A stretch of DNA of 10,519 bases, taken from the NCBI GenBank assembly GCA_013694635.1, contig JACDCA010000034.1, positions 1 through 10,519 of the forward strand. Reading direction: 5' to 3'. This DNA is from Acidobacteriota bacterium. Its GTDB lineage: Bacteria > Acidobacteriota > Vicinamibacteria > Vicinamibacterales > 2-12-FULL-66-21. Positions 1 through 6,897 of the stretch are shown here, in pieces. Both the position numbers and the translations under genes were made by a program. The notes beneath the pieces are model-generated. The model worked only from the letters and a program-made list of their open reading frames with translations. It ran no database searches and was not told the origin of the DNA. How positions within the stretch are numbered: the stretch's first letter is position 1; each line of letters starts with the position of its first letter.

Positions 1-435
1 CACCAGCTGCGGAACGGCCGGATCCAGGTCCGCAAGGAGCTCTCGTCCACCGGGCCGATCGTCCAGGGGATCGAGTACAAGCTGCAGCAGGTCTTCCTCA
101 ATCTGTTCCTGAACGCGCGCGATGCCATGCCCAAAGGGGGCTGGCTGACGATCGTCACCCGCGGCGGCACCGACTGGGCGACCGTGGAGGTTGCCGACAC
201 GGGGTCAGGCATCCCCTCAGATCATCTATCGCGCATTTACGACCCGTTCTTCACGACCAAGGACATCGGCCGTGGCACGGGCCTCGGGCTCTCGATCACC
301 TACGGCATTCTTCAGGAACACGGCGGCAGCATCACGTGTGACAGCCACATCGGCAAGGGAACTCGCTTCACCCTGACCCTCCCCCTCGCGTCGTCACGCG
401 TCGAAGGGCAGCGGGCCGCAAACAGGCAGGCATGA
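1..435 (+). CDS. Sensor histidine kinase, C-terminal ATP-binding part (5' truncated by window edge)
   Basis: The reading frame is open from base 1, so the gene begins outside the window; 144 residues are visible. They form the HATPase_c catalytic domain that binds ATP and phosphorylates the kinase's own histidine. Visible in order are the N box (LNLFLNARDAM, about residues 33-43, with N34 and N38), the G1 box (DTGSGIP, 66-72), the F box (YDPFFTTK, 80-87) and the G2 box (GRGTGLGLSI, 90-99), followed by the usual GG-S-I...G-KGT-F-L-LP ending near 128. The dimerisation/phosphoacceptor helix and any sensor domain are outside. The sequence pattern is that of NtrB/AtoS-type kinases that pair with sigma-54 regulators. 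Its TGA stop overlaps the ATG of the next gene (ATGA), so the two are translationally coupled and almost certainly partners. The signal sensed cannot be told from this fragment. An internal ATG at 127 is not a start, because the N box precedes it. Confidence 0.95.
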   Translation, partial: HQLRNGRIQVRKELSSTGPIVQGIEYKLQQVFLNLFLNARDAMPKGGWLTIVTRGGTDWATVEVADTGSGIPSDHLSRIYDPFFTTKDIGRGTGLGLSITYGILQEHGGSITCDSHIGKGTRFTLTLPLASSRVEGQRAANRQA

Positions 436-1952
436 CACAGCGCCGCACCCAGTCAGGCCACGACTCGCAGGCTGCGTCGCCGGCCCGCAAGGGCACGATC
501 CTCGTCATCGACGACGAAGAAATCATGCGCGAGATTCTCGAGGCGCTGCTGACCCGCGAAGGCTATGACGTGCGGGTTGCCACAGGCGCCGCGGAAGGTC
601 TCGAGCTCGCCAGGTCAGGCCCCTTCGATGCCGCCATCGTCGACATGATGATGCCCGGAATGGATGGCATCGCGACGCTCGACGAACTGAAGAAAGCCGA
701 CGACGACCTGCCGGTCCTGATGATCACGGCGTTCGCCTCGGTCGAGAATGCGATCGCGGCGATGAAGCGCGGCGCCTACGATTACATCACCAAGCCGTTC
801 AAGAACGACGAGGTCCTGGTGGTGCTGCGCAATGCACTCGCCCAGCGGCGCCTGGTCGCGGAGAACCGGGCGCTGCGGCAGAACCTTCAGGCGCGGGCGA
901 ACAGCTTCGGCGAGATCATCGGCCGAAGCTCCCCGATGCGGCAGGTGTTCGACCTGATCATCCAGGCGGCGCCGAGCCGCACCACGATCCTGATCGACGG
1001 CGAGAGCGGCACCGGCAAGGAGCTCGTCGCGCGCGCGTTGCACCAGAACTCCACCCGCGCCGACCGCGCCTTCGTGACGGTGAACTCGGGCAACCTGCCG
1101 CCGGACCTCCTCGAATCGAACCTGTTCGGCCACGTCAAGGGCGCATTCACCGGCGCGGTGTATCCCAAGAAGGGGCTGTTCGAGCTCGCCGACAAGGGCA
1201 CGATTTTCTTCGACGAGATCGGCAATATTCCGCTCGAGACGCAGGCGAAACTGCTGCGCGTCATCCAGGAACGCGAGTTCATGCGTCTCGGCGGCGTGGA
1301 AACGATCAAGGTGGACGTCCGGATCATCGCGGCGACCAACGTGGACCTGCGCCGCATGATGGACGACGGGCGCTTCCGGGAGGACCTCTATTACCGGCTT
1401 CACGTGATCACGGTGCAGTTGCCGCCGCTCAGAGAACGCCGCGACGACGTGCCGCTGCTGGTGCAGCATTTTCTCGAGAAGTACGGCGAGGAGAACCAGA
1501 AGAAGCCGCTGGAGATTACGGCCGAAGCGCTCGACCTGCTGCTCGATTACGACTGGCCCGGCAACGTTCGGGAGCTCGAGAACGTGATCGAGCGCGCCGT
1601 GGTGCTGGCCAACGGCCCGCGTCTCGACGTCGACCTGGTTCCGGAATACGTCCGCACCAGCCGGCGCTTCCAGATGCCGCAGTTCATCGTGCCTCCGGAG
1701 GGCATCTCGTTTCGCGAGGTGATCACCGACTTCGAGAAGCGCCTGATCGAATCAACCCTCGAAGCGGCGGGGGGCGTCCAGAAGCGCGCGGCCGAACTGC
1801 TCCACATCAAGCCGACCACGCTCAACGAGATGATCAAGCGCCACGACATCCGTCCGCGTCGCAAGCGGGGCGCGACCGCCGACCGTGCGGAGACCAGCGA
1901 GCCGGGTGAGCTGGAAGAGGCCCCGCAAGTCGAGGTCGACAAGACGCTGTAG
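432..1952 (+). CDS. NtrC-family sigma-54-dependent response regulator
   Basis: A 506-residue transcription activator with the three classic domains. The receiver (about 21-135) has acidic D27/D28, phosphoacceptor D71 in IVDMMMPGMDG, T99 and K121. The AAA+ domain (about 158-408) has Walker A GESGTGKE (190-197), the sigma-54-contacting GAFTGA loop (237-242), Walker B GTIFFDEIG (256-264), ATN (301-303), the arginine-containing FREDLYYRL (315-323) and WPGNVRELEN (375-384). A Fis-type helix-turn-helix occupies about 428-473. All catalytic and sigma-54-contact residues expected of a working activator are present. By family knowledge, phosphorylation by the upstream kinase should drive oligomerisation and ATP-dependent opening of sigma-54 promoters. 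Residues 474-506 are a charged tail, basic and then acidic, without recognisable function. The start overlaps the kinase stop. Target genes are unknown: no convincing sigma-54 promoter was seen in the window by eye. The gene converges with the glycosyltransferase operon with only 6 bases between stop codons. Confidence 0.96.
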   Translation: MTQRRTQSGHDSQAASPARKGTILVIDDEEIMREILEALLTREGYDVRVATGAAEGLELARSGPFDAAIVDMMMPGMDGIATLDELKKADDDLPVLMITAFASVENAIAAMKRGAYDYITKPFKNDEVLVVLRNALAQRRLVAENRALRQNLQARANSFGEIIGRSSPMRQVFDLIIQAAPSRTTILIDGESGTGKELVARALHQNSTRADRAFVTVNSGNLPPDLLESNLFGHVKGAFTGAVYPKKGLFELADKGTIFFDEIGNIPLETQAKLLRVIQEREFMRLGGVETIKVDVRIIAATNVDLRRMMDDGRFREDLYYRLHVITVQLPPLRERRDDVPLLVQHFLEKYGEENQKKPLEITAEALDLLLDYDWPGNVRELENVIERAVVLANGPRLDVDLVPEYVRTSRRFQMPQFIVPPEGISFREVITDFEKRLIESTLEAAGGVQKRAAELLHIKPTTLNEMIKRHDIRPRRKRGATADRAETSEPGELEEAPQVEVDKTL

Positions 1953-1962
1953 GTCGACCTAC
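1949..1962. repeat. 14-bp perfect palindrome joining two convergent stop codons
   Basis: GTAGGTCGACCTAC is its own reverse complement and contains the TAG stop of the response regulator and the TAG stop of the convergent glycosyltransferase. It could fold as a 5-bp stem with a TCGA loop in either transcript. No T-run follows in either direction, so a classical intrinsic terminator is not supported. It is the only sequence available between the two convergent units. Confidence 0.55.
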
Positions 1963-3212
1963 TTCTTCCGAAGACTCTGAAAGATTTGCTCGTACTTCCC
2001 GATGATGACGTCCCAGCGATAGTTCTGCCGGACGTAGTCGCGCCCGTTCGCCCCCATCGCTGCACGGAGCCGATGATCCGCGACGAGAAGCGTGAGGGAT
2101 TCGGTGAACTCGTACCGGTCCGCGTAGAAGAGACCGGCGTTGCTCTTGAGGCAATGGGCCACCAGGACTTCGCTGCGGGCGTTGGCGAGTATCGGAGTAC
2201 CCATCGCGAACGCCTCGAGTGCCAGCAGTGACAGGCTCTCGTACGGGGACGGGACGACGACGACAGTGGCGGCCTCGAGCGCCTGCATGCGTTCCTGGTC
2301 GGAGAGGCGCCCCGCAAATCGGATGAACGGCTCCTCGGGCAGCGGCATCAGCTTCACACCCATCAGGACCAGCGACGCATCCCCCCCGTTGTGCGCGTAT
2401 TCGCTGAAGTATTCGATCAGTTCCTCGCAGCCCTTCCCGGGATCGATCCGCCCGCCGTACAGGGCGATCGGGCCGTGCAGCCGATGGCGGCGGCGGAAGA
2501 TCGCCCCGCGCTGCGCGAGGTGCGGCCTGAAGCTCGGCGAATCATCGTCTTCCTCGTCGGGCGCCGGTACTGCGGCCCTGGCGCGCGGGTACTGTTGCGC
2601 CTGGGGGAGCTCCACGCCGCAGCCGATGGTTTCTTCCACCATGGCGCGGATGGAAAAGTGCGTGGTCAGAAACCTGCGCTCGCTCTCGGTGTTGTAGCCG
2701 ATCGCAGCAGGCAGGCTGAACATCTCTCTGTAGATCCCGAGGCGTATCGCCGGCTCGTCGTGTGCGGTCGGCACCAGCAGCGTCTTCTGCGGTGCGACGG
2801 CGGTGCCGAGGACGGTGGGCGCGTAGAGATACGTGAAAAAAATCAGCACGTCGTACTGGCTGTGATTGCGTTCCAGATACTCCTGCAGCGCGGGGCACCA
2901 CGGGCCCTGCTGCCGCAGCCACTCGAGCTCGTCGTCGCGCGTGTGCCCGTGGTTGAAGATCCATTCGGAGTAGCGATTGAACGCGTTGATATCGCGCTCG
3001 TGCGCATTGGCGAAACGGCGAACCGTGACGCCGCGCACACGGTCGGTGCCCTCCGGGTACTCGTTGGCCCACGTGATGTAGTCCTGCGCGCAGGTCGTCA
3101 GCACCTCGACGTGATGCCGGGGTGCGAGCCGCTCCGCGATGAGCCTGCAGTGGTACTCGGATCCCCCGAGGATCTCCGTGCCGTAACGCTGGACGATGAA
3201 GGCGATCCTCAT
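1959..3212 (-). CDS. GT4-type glycosyltransferase, paralogue A' (last gene of the operon)
   Basis: A 417-residue GT-B-fold glycosyltransferase, by family a retaining, nucleotide-sugar-dependent cytosolic enzyme. The acceptor-binding N-terminal domain opens with IAFIVQRYG and a Gly-Gly loop (GGSEYHCRLIAERL, 16-29) and carries TTCAQDYITW near 39-48. The donor domain starts at LYGGRIDPGKGCEEL (251-265) and has the E-x7-E signature E325...E333 in PYESLSLLALEAF. It is clearly paralogous to the A protein encoded at 5608-6897: both share VQRYG, TTCA-DY-TW-NE, GV-VRRFA and ERD. Compared with that paralogue it carries roughly 28 extra residues, acidic and Pro/Ala-rich, in the interdomain linker (about 205-232, with DEEDDD). 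It starts 3 bases after the preceding gene's TAA, with no obvious Shine-Dalgarno sequence, so coupled translation is likely. Sugar and acceptor cannot be assigned. Confidence 0.93.
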   Translation of the reverse strand: MRIAFIVQRYGTEILGGSEYHCRLIAERLAPRHHVEVLTTCAQDYITWANEYPEGTDRVRGVTVRRFANAHERDINAFNRYSEWIFNHGHTRDDELEWLRQQGPWCPALQEYLERNHSQYDVLIFFTYLYAPTVLGTAVAPQKTLLVPTAHDEPAIRLGIYREMFSLPAAIGYNTESERRFLTTHFSIRAMVEETIGCGVELPQAQQYPRARAAVPAPDEEDDDSPSFRPHLAQRGAIFRRRHRLHGPIALYGGRIDPGKGCEELIEYFSEYAHNGGDASLVLMGVKLMPLPEEPFIRFAGRLSDQERMQALEAATVVVVPSPYESLSLLALEAFAMGTPILANARSEVLVAHCLKSNAGLFYADRYEFTESLTLLVADHRLRAAMGANGRDYVRQNYRWDVIIGKYEQIFQSLRKK

Positions 3213-3215
3213 TAT

Positions 3216-4280
3216 TTATGAAAACTGGTCGATGACGCCGTTCAGCTGGTGCTGAAGGCTTTCGCGTGAGAAGGCCGTCAGGCGGGTACGCTGCCCCTCC
3301 AGAATCGATTCGCGGAACGGACGATCGTAGACGAGCATCCCCATGGCTTCTGCCGCCAGCTCGAGATCCTTCGGGCTGAACAGGACGCCGGCGCCTCCGA
3401 GAGTCTCAGGCACGGCGCCCGCCGCATACGCGAGCACGGGCACGCCGGCCGCCATGGCTTCCACCAGCGGCACGCAGAAACCTTCGTGCTCGCTCAACGA
3501 CACATAGACGTCCGCCCACCGGTAGAACGCCGCGAGATCCTCGTCGGGCACCGGACCGGTGAACCAGAAGCGCTCCGCCAGCATGTCGTAACGGTCGATG
3601 AGGGCCCGCACCTGGGCATAGTAGCGGGGCAGGCCGTCGTACTTTCCCACGAAGATGAAGCGATAGTAGCTGTCGACGTTCCGCTTGTACACCTCCGCCA
3701 GGCGGACGTGGTCCTCGATGCGCTTGTTCGGAACGATCCGTCCCACGAACAGGAAGTTAATGAGGCCGTCGGAGAGGATCTTCTCGAGCGCCGGACGCCG
3801 GGGGGCGCGGGTGATCCGCTCGGTGTTCACGGCGATCGGGAGGACGCCCGTGCGCTGGAACCCGAGCGCCTCGAGCTCGCGCCGGTTGAATTCGGAATCG
3901 CCAAGCGCCAGTTCCACGCGGCCAACGAGCGTCGCCAGCTCGCGCCGGCCGAGGGCAGCGAGACGAAACAGGTTCGCGTCATAGGGCGCGAAGAAATGCG
4001 CCGGCGTGATGTTGTGGTACTGAAGGATCCTGATGCCGCGAAGACCGGCAAAAATCTCGGTCATCGGCGACGCCAGCGCGAAATGAAAGATCGTCACCTC
4101 GCCGTTTCTGGAGGCGCTGTCGGACAGCGGACGCACATCCCCCCGCAAATCGTCGTCCATCGTCAACGCGTAGAGCTCTGACTGGTGCCCGGCGGCGCGC
4201 AGCATGTCGCGCATCCGCCTGGCACTGTCGCCGATCGCGTCGCCGCGGTGGGCGGCAGGCACCCACTGGTTGATGATCAT
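3216..4280 (-). CDS. GT4-type glycosyltransferase, paralogue B'
   Basis: A 354-residue GT-B glycosyltransferase. The N-terminal half has the opening NQWVPAAHRGDAIGDSARRM, then YHNITP (88-93) and LGDSEFNRRELEALGF (126-141). The donor domain begins FVGRIVPNKRIED (178-190) and carries E266...E274 in HEGFCVPLVEAM, the E-x7-E pair that contacts the nucleotide-sugar in GT4 enzymes. It is a close paralogue of the B protein encoded just upstream at 4277-5611, sharing GDAIG, YHNITP, ELALGDSEFNR-ELEALGF, TGVLP, VGR-IPNK and SEHEGFCVPL-E. It ends shortly after the donor domain, without the long tail of its paralogue. Its ATG overlaps the upstream TGA as ATGA, showing coupling. The length is ordinary for the family and no catalytic residue is missing. 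Substrates are unknown; by context it adds one sugar in building a surface glycan. Confidence 0.93.
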   Translation of the reverse strand: MIINQWVPAAHRGDAIGDSARRMRDMLRAAGHQSELYALTMDDDLRGDVRPLSDSASRNGEVTIFHFALASPMTEIFAGLRGIRILQYHNITPAHFFAPYDANLFRLAALGRRELATLVGRVELALGDSEFNRRELEALGFQRTGVLPIAVNTERITRAPRRPALEKILSDGLINFLFVGRIVPNKRIEDHVRLAEVYKRNVDSYYRFIFVGKYDGLPRYYAQVRALIDRYDMLAERFWFTGPVPDEDLAAFYRWADVYVSLSEHEGFCVPLVEAMAAGVPVLAYAAGAVPETLGGAGVLFSPKDLELAAEAMGMLVYDRPFRESILEGQRTRLTAFSRESLQHQLNGVIDQFS

Positions 4281-5611
4281 TCCTGATTCTGGTCGGGATA
4301 CGGGATGGGGGACGGCGGATGAGATTCGGCTTCGGAAGCAAAACTCTGCAGCGCGTGTTCCTCATCCCCCCTCCCTCGTCCCTCATCCCCCGATCCTCGT
4401 CCCTCATTCCCGTCCGGCAGTGCCTTGTACAGCGCGGGGCGGTACTGTCGCAGTTCCTCGAGGTGTTCGAACTGGTCGAACTGCTGCCAGAAGTCCCACG
4501 CGACCTCGGGCGCCTCCCGTGGAGGCAGGCTGGAAATCTGCTCGACGAATCCCAGCAGCGTCCCGCCGAAGTCCTGCCGGCCGAGCCGCTCGAGCGCAGC
4601 ATCCTGCGATGCGAGGATGGCCTGCTCGAGCCGCCGGTCGTCGAGGATCGCCGCCATGAGGTCGGCGATCTCGAAGGGGTTCTTGGTCTTGTACAGAACC
4701 CCGCCGCCGTCCATCGTCGCCGGCACGGCGGTCGACGCGTAAGCGAGCACGGGCACGCGCTTGTAGAAGCCCTCGATCAACGGCACGCAGAACCCTTCGT
4801 GCTCGCTGGCGCACAGAAACAGGTCGGCGACGTCGTAGAGCGCGGTGAGCTCTTCGTTGCGCACATGCCCGAGGAAGTGGACATCGCGCGTGCCGAGCCG
4901 CGAGACCAGCTGCTGCAGCATCGCGAAGTACTTCTCGAATCCTCCGTACGATCCGACGAGCAGCAGGCGCGACCGCGGGTTGTGCCGCGTCCGGTATGCG
5001 TGAAATGCGGTGATGACGTCTTCGAACTTCTTGTTGGGGATGACGCGTCCGACGAACATGATGTTCGTCCATTCGTCGTCGAACGATCCCGCAAGCGATC
5101 GATCGGGTTTGACGTCCAGGTGCGTGAAGCCGGGCACCACCGGCAGGACGCCCGTCGCCGTGAAGCCGAGGGCCTCCAGCTCCTGGCGGTTGAATTCGGA
5201 ATCTCCCAGCGCGAGCTCCGCGCGCGTGATGTAGGCCATCAGCTCGCGGCGCCCGTGGTAGCACAGCTTCACGAGGTCGTTGTGCACCCGGAGGAAGTAC
5301 TCCGGCGGCGTGATGTTGTGGTACACGAGCACCATCCGGCCGGGCAACGCATACGCCGTGCGCGAGGCGCGCGATCCGATCGAGAAGTGGTGAATCAGAA
5401 TGTCTTCCGGCTGGACCCTGCCGACCATCTCGCGGTAGTCGAGCGTCAGGTCTTCGAGCCGCGGATCGGCGGTTTCGATGAAGATCTCCGACGTATAACC
5501 GGCGGCGCGCAGCACGCGCTGGCTGGCGAGCACTTCATTGCCGATGGCATCGCCGTATCCGAGCGTGGCGAGGACCTGATGGACGCGCGGCTTCCCGCTC
5601 GCGGCACTCAT
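4277..5611 (-). CDS. GT4-type glycosyltransferase, paralogue B, with repeat-derived C-terminal tail
   Basis: A 444-residue GT-B glycosyltransferase. N-terminal marks are VHQVLATLGYGDAIGNEVLA (10-29), YHNITPPEYF (97-106) and LGDSEFNRQELEALGF (135-150). The donor domain has FVGRVIPNKKFEDVI (186-200) and E272...E280 in HEGFCVPLIEGF. The enzyme proper seems to end near residue 400. The last 45 residues are low-complexity: a 7-residue motif (NEGRGSG, DEGRGRG, DEE) followed by a Pro/Ser-rich stretch. They are encoded by a GA/CT-rich DNA repeat (see the entry at 4291-4414) and have no counterpart in paralogue B', so the tail is probably not catalytic. The gene overlaps by ATGA with its neighbours at both ends (4277-4280 and 5608-5611). 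Sugar donor and acceptor are unknown. Confidence 0.93.
   Translation of the reverse strand: MSAASGKPRVHQVLATLGYGDAIGNEVLASQRVLRAAGYTSEIFIETADPRLEDLTLDYREMVGRVQPEDILIHHFSIGSRASRTAYALPGRMVLVYHNITPPEYFLRVHNDLVKLCYHGRRELMAYITRAELALGDSEFNRQELEALGFTATGVLPVVPGFTHLDVKPDRSLAGSFDDEWTNIMFVGRVIPNKKFEDVITAFHAYRTRHNPRSRLLLVGSYGGFEKYFAMLQQLVSRLGTRDVHFLGHVRNEELTALYDVADLFLCASEHEGFCVPLIEGFYKRVPVLAYASTAVPATMDGGGVLYKTKNPFEIADLMAAILDDRRLEQAILASQDAALERLGRQDFGGTLLGFVEQISSLPPREAPEVAWDFWQQFDQFEHLEELRQYRPALYKALPDGNEGRGSGDEGRGRGDEEHALQSFASEAESHPPSPIPYPDQNQE
4291..4414. repeat. GA/CT-rich tandem and inverted repeat inside the 3' end of a glycosyltransferase gene
   Basis: On the plus strand a 21-base unit beginning CCTCATCCCCC occurs at 4360-4380 and 4381-4401 (18 of 21 bases equal), with a shortened third copy from 4402. 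At 4297-4324 the same kind of sequence appears in reverse orientation (GGGATGGGGGACGGCGG...ATGAG), so the two sides could pair as a long imperfect hairpin with about 40 bases between them. The 21-base unit equals seven codons and stays in frame, giving the GDEGRG-type repeat in the protein. Such composition is more typical of intergenic repeats than of coding sequence. Confidence 0.7.
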
Positions 5612-6897
5612 GCGTGTTGCGGCACCACGGCGCCGGCCGGGATGCCTGCCAGCACCGCGCGGGCAGGAGGCAGGTCAGCCCGTCTCCGGGCCATCCATCC
5701 CGGCATCGGTTCGATCGCGCCGCGGGCGGGCGCGGCACGGAGCTGTTCGAGCATGTCCAGATACTTCCGCTCGATCACCGGCCAGTCGTAGTTGACCCGG
5801 AAGTACTCGCGGCCGTTTCTCCCCAGGCGCGCGTGAATCGGCCCCCTGGATTCGAGTGCGTACAGCGTCTCCGCGAACTCCTCGTACGTCTCGTAGTACA
5901 ACCCCGCGCCGCTCCGGATGCATTGCCCCTTGAGCACGTCGCACCGGCCGTTGGCCAGAACAGGCTTGCCCATCCCCCACGCCTCCAGCGCTACCATCGA
6001 GAGGCTTTCGAAATACGAGGGCATGATCAGGGCATCGGACGCGGCCAGCGCATCGAACTTGTCGCGGTCGTCAAGAAATCCCAGATGATGGATGCGCGGG
6101 TGATCCGGGACCGGGATGATGGCGCGGCCGATCATCACCAGGTCCAGTCCGCGCGGAAACGTTGCGGCATAGCGGCTGAAATACGCGAACAGTTCCTTGC
6201 AGCCCTTGTTCTCGTCGATCCGCCCGATGTAGAGGGCGAACGGCCGATCCATCCTGAACTTCTCGCGGAATCGCTGCGGATCCGCCGCGGCCGGAACCTC
6301 GGAGCCGACACCGACGACGACACCGGGCACGTCGTGGTTGCCAGACGCGGTCTGGATCATCGCCCGCTCTTCGTACGAGTTGTACATGATGCCGCGGACG
6401 CCGCGAAAAACGGGTCCGAAGATCGACAGGCCGATGACTTCGTCGCGCTCCGCCGTCGGCACCAGGATCGCCTTCGCGGCGATGCGGCGCGCCGCGTGGT
6501 ACGCGTGGTAGTAGCGGTAACTGAAGAGAATGACGAAGTCGAACTTTCCCGGCGTCGCGAGGTACTCGATCAAGGCGCGACTGGCAGGCCCTTCGCTGTC
6601 GAGCCACGCGAACTCGTCCGTGATCGAGTGTGGATGCTCGAACACCCGGTGCGAATGGCGCCCGAAGTCGAGCGGATCACGTTCCCGATCCACCGCGAAC
6701 CGCCGAACCGGCACGCCGTTGATCGTCTCGGTGCCCGCGGGAAGCTCGTTCCGCCACGTCACGTAATCACGCGCGCACGTGGTGACGACTTCCACCTCTG
6801 CGTGCCGCGCGAGCCGCTCCGCAATGTAGCGCGCGTGCAGCTCCGCGCCGCCATTGAAGTCCGCGCCATAGCGCTGGACCGCAACCGCCAGTTTCAT
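5608..6897 (-). CDS. GT4-type glycosyltransferase, paralogue A (first of four)
   Basis: A 429-residue GT-B glycosyltransferase. The N-terminal domain has VQRYGADFNGGAELHARYIA (7-26), with the Gly-Gly loop of many GT4 enzymes, and TTCARDYVTWRNELP (39-53). The donor domain opens YIGRIDENKGCKEL (223-236) and contains E297...E305 in YFESLSMVALEAWGMG, the E-x7-E pair. It closely resembles the A' protein at 1959-3212 in its N-terminal domain and in the KGC-EL, ESLS--ALEA and GKP/GTP-LAN segments, but lacks the acidic linker insertion of A'. A Pro/Ala/Arg-rich tail (about 388-429) follows the last fold element and is of unclear use; its codons run into the next gene's start through an ATGA overlap. 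The start also overlaps the stop of the upstream 292-residue protein (ATGA at 6894-6897). It is presumed to transfer a sugar in surface glycan assembly on the cytoplasmic side; specificity is unknown. Confidence 0.93.
   Translation of the reverse strand: MKLAVAVQRYGADFNGGAELHARYIAERLARHAEVEVVTTCARDYVTWRNELPAGTETINGVPVRRFAVDRERDPLDFGRHSHRVFEHPHSITDEFAWLDSEGPASRALIEYLATPGKFDFVILFSYRYYHAYHAARRIAAKAILVPTAERDEVIGLSIFGPVFRGVRGIMYNSYEERAMIQTASGNHDVPGVVVGVGSEVPAAADPQRFREKFRMDRPFALYIGRIDENKGCKELFAYFSRYAATFPRGLDLVMIGRAIIPVPDHPRIHHLGFLDDRDKFDALAASDALIMPSYFESLSMVALEAWGMGKPVLANGRCDVLKGQCIRSGAGLYYETYEEFAETLYALESRGPIHARLGRNGREYFRVNYDWPVIERKYLDMLEQLRAAPARGAIEPMPGWMARRRADLPPARAVLAGIPAGAVVPQHA

Noticed and set aside
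127..435. Start of the kinase fragment at the ATG at 127
   Set aside because: The frame is open to base 1 and encodes the N box immediately upstream, so this ATG is internal to a gene cut by the window edge.
615..1469. Minus-strand open frame of 284 codons
   Set aside because: It is a shadow of the AAA+ regulator, whose Walker A, GAFTGA and Walker B motifs are unmistakable on the plus strand.
4360..4414. CRISPR-like array
   Set aside because: The units are contiguous 21-base tandem copies without spacers and are in frame with the gene, so they form a simple tandem repeat.
4319..5791. Plus-strand open frame of 490 codons
   Set aside because: It is antisense to glycosyltransferase B and has the same mirror-frame composition without recognisable motifs.
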